A stretch of DNA of 27,741 nt from Gemmatimonadaceae bacterium (GTDB lineage: Bacteria; Gemmatimonadota; Gemmatimonadetes; Gemmatimonadales; Gemmatimonadaceae). Made by a program: the position numbers and the translations under genes. Of this stretch, positions 24,654-27,741 are shown in pieces. The notes below the pieces were generated by a model. It searched no databases and was not told where the DNA came from. It saw nothing but the letters and a program-made list of their open reading frames with translations. Numbering within the stretch: position 1 is the stretch's first letter; every line of letters begins with the position of its first letter. The stretch covers positions 1-27,741 of the forward strand of contig JACDHQ010000001.1 in assembly GCA_013820975.1 (NCBI GenBank). Direction: 5' to 3'.

Positions 24654-25834
24654 TGGGCCGGCGCCATGGCTGAGCGCGCCCCATCCTGGCGCGGAGACTG
24701 TCCCGCGGCCAGGCACCGCTGCAGGCTCTCGATGACCCGCGCCTGGTCCGATGCCGGGAGCGACGACGAGGATGGCAGGCACACGCCGGAGGCAAACAGC
24801 TCCTCGGCGACGGTGCCGCCCACGCGCGGCGCGTCGGCGAAGAGTGGCTGCGTGTGCATGGGACGCCACACCGGCCTTGCCTCGATCTCCGAACGACCGA
24901 GCACTTCGACCACCTCGTTGGGGCGCACCCCGGTCTGGCGCGGGTCGAGGATGGCGACGGTCAGCCACCTGGTGTGAAGCCCCCACGACGATTCGGGCTG
25001 CAGGCTCGCGCCACACATCATGCCAAACGCGGCAGCATACCGCTCTGCCACGGCGCGCCGCTGTGCCACTCGCTCGTCGAGCACCTGCAGCTGCCCGCGC
25101 CCGATGCCGGCCAGCACGTTGCTCATGCGGTAGTTGTATCCCAGTTCATGGTGCACGTACTCCGCCGCCGGCTCCCGCGCCTGCGTCGACCACTTGCGCA
25201 TGACGGCGATGGCCTCGGCGCTGCGGGCCACGACCATCCCGCCTGCCGTGGTCGTGATGATCTTGTTTCCGTTGAAGCTCAGCAGCGAATAGTCCGCGGT
25301 CGTGGCCGTCTGCCGGCCGCGGTAGGTCCCGCCGAGCGACTCCGCTGCGTCCTCGACGAGCGGGACGCCGTACTCGCGGCACGCCTCGGCGATGGCGTCG
25401 ATGTCGCAATGCTGCCCGTACAGGTGCACCGCGACGAGCGCCTTGGGCAGCGTCCCCGCCGCGGCGGCCGTCCGCAGGTACTCCCGCACCAGTGAGGGGT
25501 CGATGTTCCACGACTCGCGCTCGCTGTCGATGAAGACGGGCGTTGCGCCCAGGTACATGATCGGAAATACGGAGCCGGCGAAGGTCAGCGTGGAAACCGC
25601 AACGCGATCACCCGGCCCCACCCCCAGCCAGCGGAGGATCAGGTGCAGCGCCGCGGTTCCACTGGCGACGGCCAGCGTGGAAACCCCCTCGCCCAGCCGG
25701 CCGGCGACCTCCTCCTCGAACCGGTCGAGGTTGGGACCGACGGATGACAGCCAGTTCGAGGCGAAGGCCTCGGCCACGTACTGCTGCTCGTGGCCGCTCA
25801 TGTGCGGCACGGAAAGGTGAACGCGCGAGGACAC
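24626..25834 (-). CDS. DegT/DnrJ/EryC1 sugar aminotransferase (PglE-like)
   Basis: A PLP-dependent sugar aminotransferase of 402 aa. It shows ASNWLSSVGPNLDRFE (residues 25-40), VASGTAALHLILR (56-68) and VEDAAESLGGTYRG (160-173). The Schiff-base Lys191 sits in SFNGNKIITTTAGG, and GYNYRMSNVLAGIGRGQL follows. PglE-type members aminate the 4-keto group of UDP-GlcNAc-derived 4-keto-6-deoxy sugars. The flanking PglC-like and WbpM-like genes form the matching three-enzyme set. The start is a GTG giving a normal N-terminus; Met12 is an alternative. The last 20 or so residues (PAHHRRGSSAA) overlap the phosphotransferase gene and look non-conserved. Its product, a 4-amino sugar, is the natural acceptor for the NeuD/PglD-like acyltransferases of the acyl operon. 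Confidence 0.92.
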   Translation of the reverse strand: MSSRVHLSVPHMSGHEQQYVAEAFASNWLSSVGPNLDRFEEEVAGRLGEGVSTLAVASGTAALHLILRWLGVGPGDRVAVSTLTFAGSVFPIMYLGATPVFIDSERESWNIDPSLVREYLRTAAAAGTLPKALVAVHLYGQHCDIDAIAEACREYGVPLVEDAAESLGGTYRGRQTATTADYSLLSFNGNKIITTTAGGMVVARSAEAIAVMRKWSTQAREPAAEYVHHELGYNYRMSNVLAGIGRGQLQVLDERVAQRRAVAERYAAAFGMMCGASLQPESSWGLHTRWLTVAILDPRQTGVRPNEVVEVLGRSEIEARPVWRPMHTQPLFADAPRVGGTVAEELFASGVCLPSSSSLPASDQARVIESLQRCLAAGQSPRQDGARSAMAPAHHRRGSSAA

Positions 25835-25936
25835 AGATGGAGGGAGTTCGTGGGAAATGCAGCAGGCCCGGCCGCTGCTGCAACCATCAGGCCGCTACCG
25901 GCCCGTGGATTGCAAAGGAGGTTCCGCACCTTCCCA

Positions 25937-25949
25937 ATTCTAACATAAT
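25937..25949. promoter_or_regulatory. Possible divergent -10 boxes between aminotransferase and dehydratase genes
   Basis: This is the most AT-rich spot of a 122-bp divergent gap. On the plus strand CATAAT (25944-25949, 5 of 6 to TATAAT) lies seven bases before the dehydratase ATG, which has no Shine-Dalgarno. A leaderless transcript would fit. On the minus strand TAGAAT (25942-25937, 5 of 6) faces the aminotransferase. No convincing -35 hexamer was found for either, so this is tentative. Confidence 0.3.
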
Positions 25950-25956
25950 CCGCTGT

Positions 25957-27741
25957 ATGCAGAACCGGCATTTCTTCGTTCTCGACTTCATCCTGCTCAT
26001 CCTGGTCGCGGCGGTCGCATTCACGTCGCGATTCGAAGGGTGGGGGTGGTGGGCCGACTGGCATCGGGAGGCCATCTGGCTCGCGCTCCTGATCGTCCCG
26101 CTGAAGCTTGCCATCTTCCACGCAGTCGGGATATACCGCCGGCTCTGGCGGTATGCGAGCGTGGCCGAGCTCGAGATCGTCCTGGTCGCGTCGGCGGTGA
26201 CGGCAGGGGTCACGCTCCTGGCCGGCACCCTGGTTCTCCCGGCACTTGGAGTCGTATCGGGACGCATCCCGCTGAGCGTGCTGCTCATCGACAGCATTCT
26301 GACGCCGGCGGTCATCACCATCCCGCGCATCGTCCTGCGGTCCTGGGCCAGGCGTGAGCTCAACGGAAGGAAGAGTCCCGCATCCGGCCGCCGGGCGCTC
26401 ATCGCCGGTGCGGGCGATGCCGGAGGCATGATCGCCGCCGAACTGCTCAGCAACCCGCAACTCGGCATCGTCCCGGTGGGCTTTCTCGACGACGACCCGT
26501 TCAAGCGGGGGCTCCACCTCCGCGGGTTGCGCGTGTTCGGCCCGCTCTCGACGCTGGCTGAGCATGTGAAACGCCACGAGGTGGACGAAGTGATCACCGC
26601 GATGCCGTCCGCGCCCGGGGCCGTGATCCGGGAGCTGGTGAAGGTCGCGGCGACAGCAGGGGTCAACGTCCGCACGATTCCGGGGCTGTACGAGATCCTT
26701 TCCGGCTCCAAATCGGTGAGCACGCTGCGCCAGATCGAGATCCAGGACCTGCTGCGGCGCGAGCCGATCGAGACCGACCTGGAAGAGGTCGGTCGCATGA
26801 TCACGGGGAGGGTAGTGCTGGTTACTGGTGCCGGGGGGTCGATCGGCAGCGAGCTGTGCCGCCAGATCGCCCAGCTCTCCCCCGCGAGGATCGTCGCGCT
26901 TGGTCGCGGCGAGAACTCGGTGTTCGAGATCCTGCAGGAGCTGCAGGTGACCTACCCGCACATCGACGTGGCGCCGGCGATCGTGGACGTGCGCGACGAG
27001 CGGCGACTCGACGCGGTGTTCGCCGCGCACCACCCGCATGCGGTGTTCCACGCGGCCGCCCACAAGCACGTGCCGCTCATGGAAGCGAGCGTGGACGAGG
27101 CGATCCTCAACAACGTGGTGGGGACGCAGAACGTCGCCGAGTGCTGCTCCATTTATGGCGCTGAGCGCCTGGTGCTCATCTCGACCGACAAGGCCGTACG
27201 GCCCACGAGCATCATGGGGGCGACGAAGCGCGTCGCCGAAGGGGTGGTGCATGCGGTGGCCGACCGCGAGCAGAAGAACTTCGTGTCGGTTCGGTTCGGC
27301 AACGTGCTCGGCAGCCGGGGCAGCGTGGTGCCGACATTCATGAGGCAGATCGCCGCCGGTGGGCCGGTCACCATCACCGACCCGGAGATGCGCCGCTACT
27401 TCATGACGATCCCGGAGGCGGTGCAGCTCGTACTGCAGGCGGCGGTGATGGGCCGCGGCGGCGAGACGTTCGTGCTGGACATGGGCGAGCCGGTGAAGAT
27501 CGTGGACCTTGCGACCGACCTGATCCGACTCTCGGGGCTGGAGCCGGGAACGGACGTGGAGATAAAGTTCACCGGGGCGCGCCCGGGGGAGAAGCTGTAC
27601 GAGGAGCTGTTCTTCGGGTCGGACGTCGCGACGCCGACGGTGCATCCCAAGGTCCTGCGGGCTCGCGACACCCACTTTCCACCGTCGATGGCGCTGATGG
27701 TCGACCGCCTGGCCGAGGCGGCGTGGCGCGCGGCGCCTACC
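25957..27741 (+). CDS. WbpM/PglF/CapD-type UDP-GlcNAc 4,6-dehydratase, 3' truncated
   Basis: The gene runs off the right edge after 595 codons. It encodes about four N-terminal transmembrane helices (to about residue 130). Next comes a first Rossmann domain (LIAGAGDAGGMIAAELL, with GFLDDDPFKRGLHLRG at 175-190). The catalytic SDR domain follows (VTGAGGSIGSEL, 289-300). The active site reads STDKAVRPTSIMGATKRVAE, with Ser409-Thr410-Asp411-Lys412 and Met420-x3-Lys424. Methionine in place of the SDR tyrosine is the WbpM/FlaA1-type signature. These enzymes make UDP-4-keto-6-deoxy-GlcNAc at the membrane. With the aminotransferase and PglC-like transferase next door it completes the route to a 4-amino-4,6-dideoxy-HexNAc. 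Only a short C-terminal part is likely to be missing. Confidence 0.94.
   Translation, partial: MQNRHFFVLDFILLILVAAVAFTSRFEGWGWWADWHREAIWLALLIVPLKLAIFHAVGIYRRLWRYASVAELEIVLVASAVTAGVTLLAGTLVLPALGVVSGRIPLSVLLIDSILTPAVITIPRIVLRSWARRELNGRKSPASGRRALIAGAGDAGGMIAAELLSNPQLGIVPVGFLDDDPFKRGLHLRGLRVFGPLSTLAEHVKRHEVDEVITAMPSAPGAVIRELVKVAATAGVNVRTIPGLYEILSGSKSVSTLRQIEIQDLLRREPIETDLEEVGRMITGRVVLVTGAGGSIGSELCRQIAQLSPARIVALGRGENSVFEILQELQVTYPHIDVAPAIVDVRDERRLDAVFAAHHPHAVFHAAAHKHVPLMEASVDEAILNNVVGTQNVAECCSIYGAERLVLISTDKAVRPTSIMGATKRVAEGVVHAVADREQKNFVSVRFGNVLGSRGSVVPTFMRQIAAGGPVTITDPEMRRYFMTIPEAVQLVLQAAVMGRGGETFVLDMGEPVKIVDLATDLIRLSGLEPGTDVEIKFTGARPGEKLYEELFFGSDVATPTVHPKVLRARDTHFPPSMALMVDRLAEAAWRAAPT

Noticed and set aside
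25798..27675. Long open frame on the minus strand (625 codons)
   Set aside because: It is antisense to the WbpM-type dehydratase, whose plus-strand reading has clear domains and catalytic residues. The minus-strand product is His/Arg/Asp-rich with no family motif, a usual shadow in high-GC DNA.

Overview
The window is a large, dense polysaccharide biosynthesis locus from a high-GC, Gram-negative-type bacterium. It carries a Wzx flippase, a Wzy-like polymerase, a Wzz chain-length protein, a small phosphoglycosyl transferase, three glycosyltransferases and many nucleotide-sugar enzymes, so the product is probably an O-antigen-like or capsular polymer made by the Wzx/Wzy route. No rRNA, tRNA, CRISPR array, transposase or phage gene was seen. 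The species cannot be fixed from sequence alone; a soil-type phylum such as Gemmatimonadota is a guess. Both ends are cut inside genes (UDP-glucose dehydrogenase on the left, a WbpM/CapD-type dehydratase on the right).

Layout. (1) 1-2558, plus strand: UDP-glucose 6-dehydrogenase (partial), UDP-glucuronate decarboxylase and a GalE-like epimerase, a UDP-GlcA/UDP-Xyl supply module. (2) 2603-6994, minus strand: Wzx, Wzz and Wzy-like export and assembly proteins, with a 476-bp gene-free gap between wzz and wzy. (3) 7140-10513, plus strand: a well-formed promoter and inverted repeat ahead of a CDP-paratose 2-epimerase-like SDR and two GT4 glycosyltransferases. (4) 10565-18079, minus strand: ten tightly packed genes, read as regulator, AcpS, KASIII, SDR, acyl carrier protein, Rieske oxygenase, SDR, two NeuD/PglD-like left-handed beta-helix proteins, KASIII. 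(5) 18197-23976, minus strand: rfbF, rfbG, rfbH, an RmlC-like epimerase, a reductase and a GT2, a CDP-3,6-dideoxyhexose operon that best fits ascarylose. (6) 24030-27741: PglC-like phosphoglycosyl transferase, PglE-like aminotransferase and WbpM/PglF-like 4,6-dehydratase, the enzymes for starting a repeat unit on a 4-amino-4,6-dideoxy-N-acetylhexosamine.

The most unusual part is module 4. It looks like a dedicated miniature fatty-acid or polyketide assembly line inside a sugar cluster: own carrier protein, own phosphopantetheinyl transferase, two complete ketosynthases, two ketoreductases, an oxygenase and candidate sugar acyltransferases. My working model (inference) is that it builds a short hydroxylated acyl chain, for example by two rounds of condensation and reduction, and attaches it to the 4-amino group of the sugar made by module 6. 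Precedents are N-(3-hydroxybutanoyl) and N-(3,5-dihydroxyhexanoyl) groups on Qui4N residues of other O-antigens. A Rieske enzyme and a regulator with a WbpM-like Rossmann domain, whose promoter carries a perfect palindrome, make this version distinctive.
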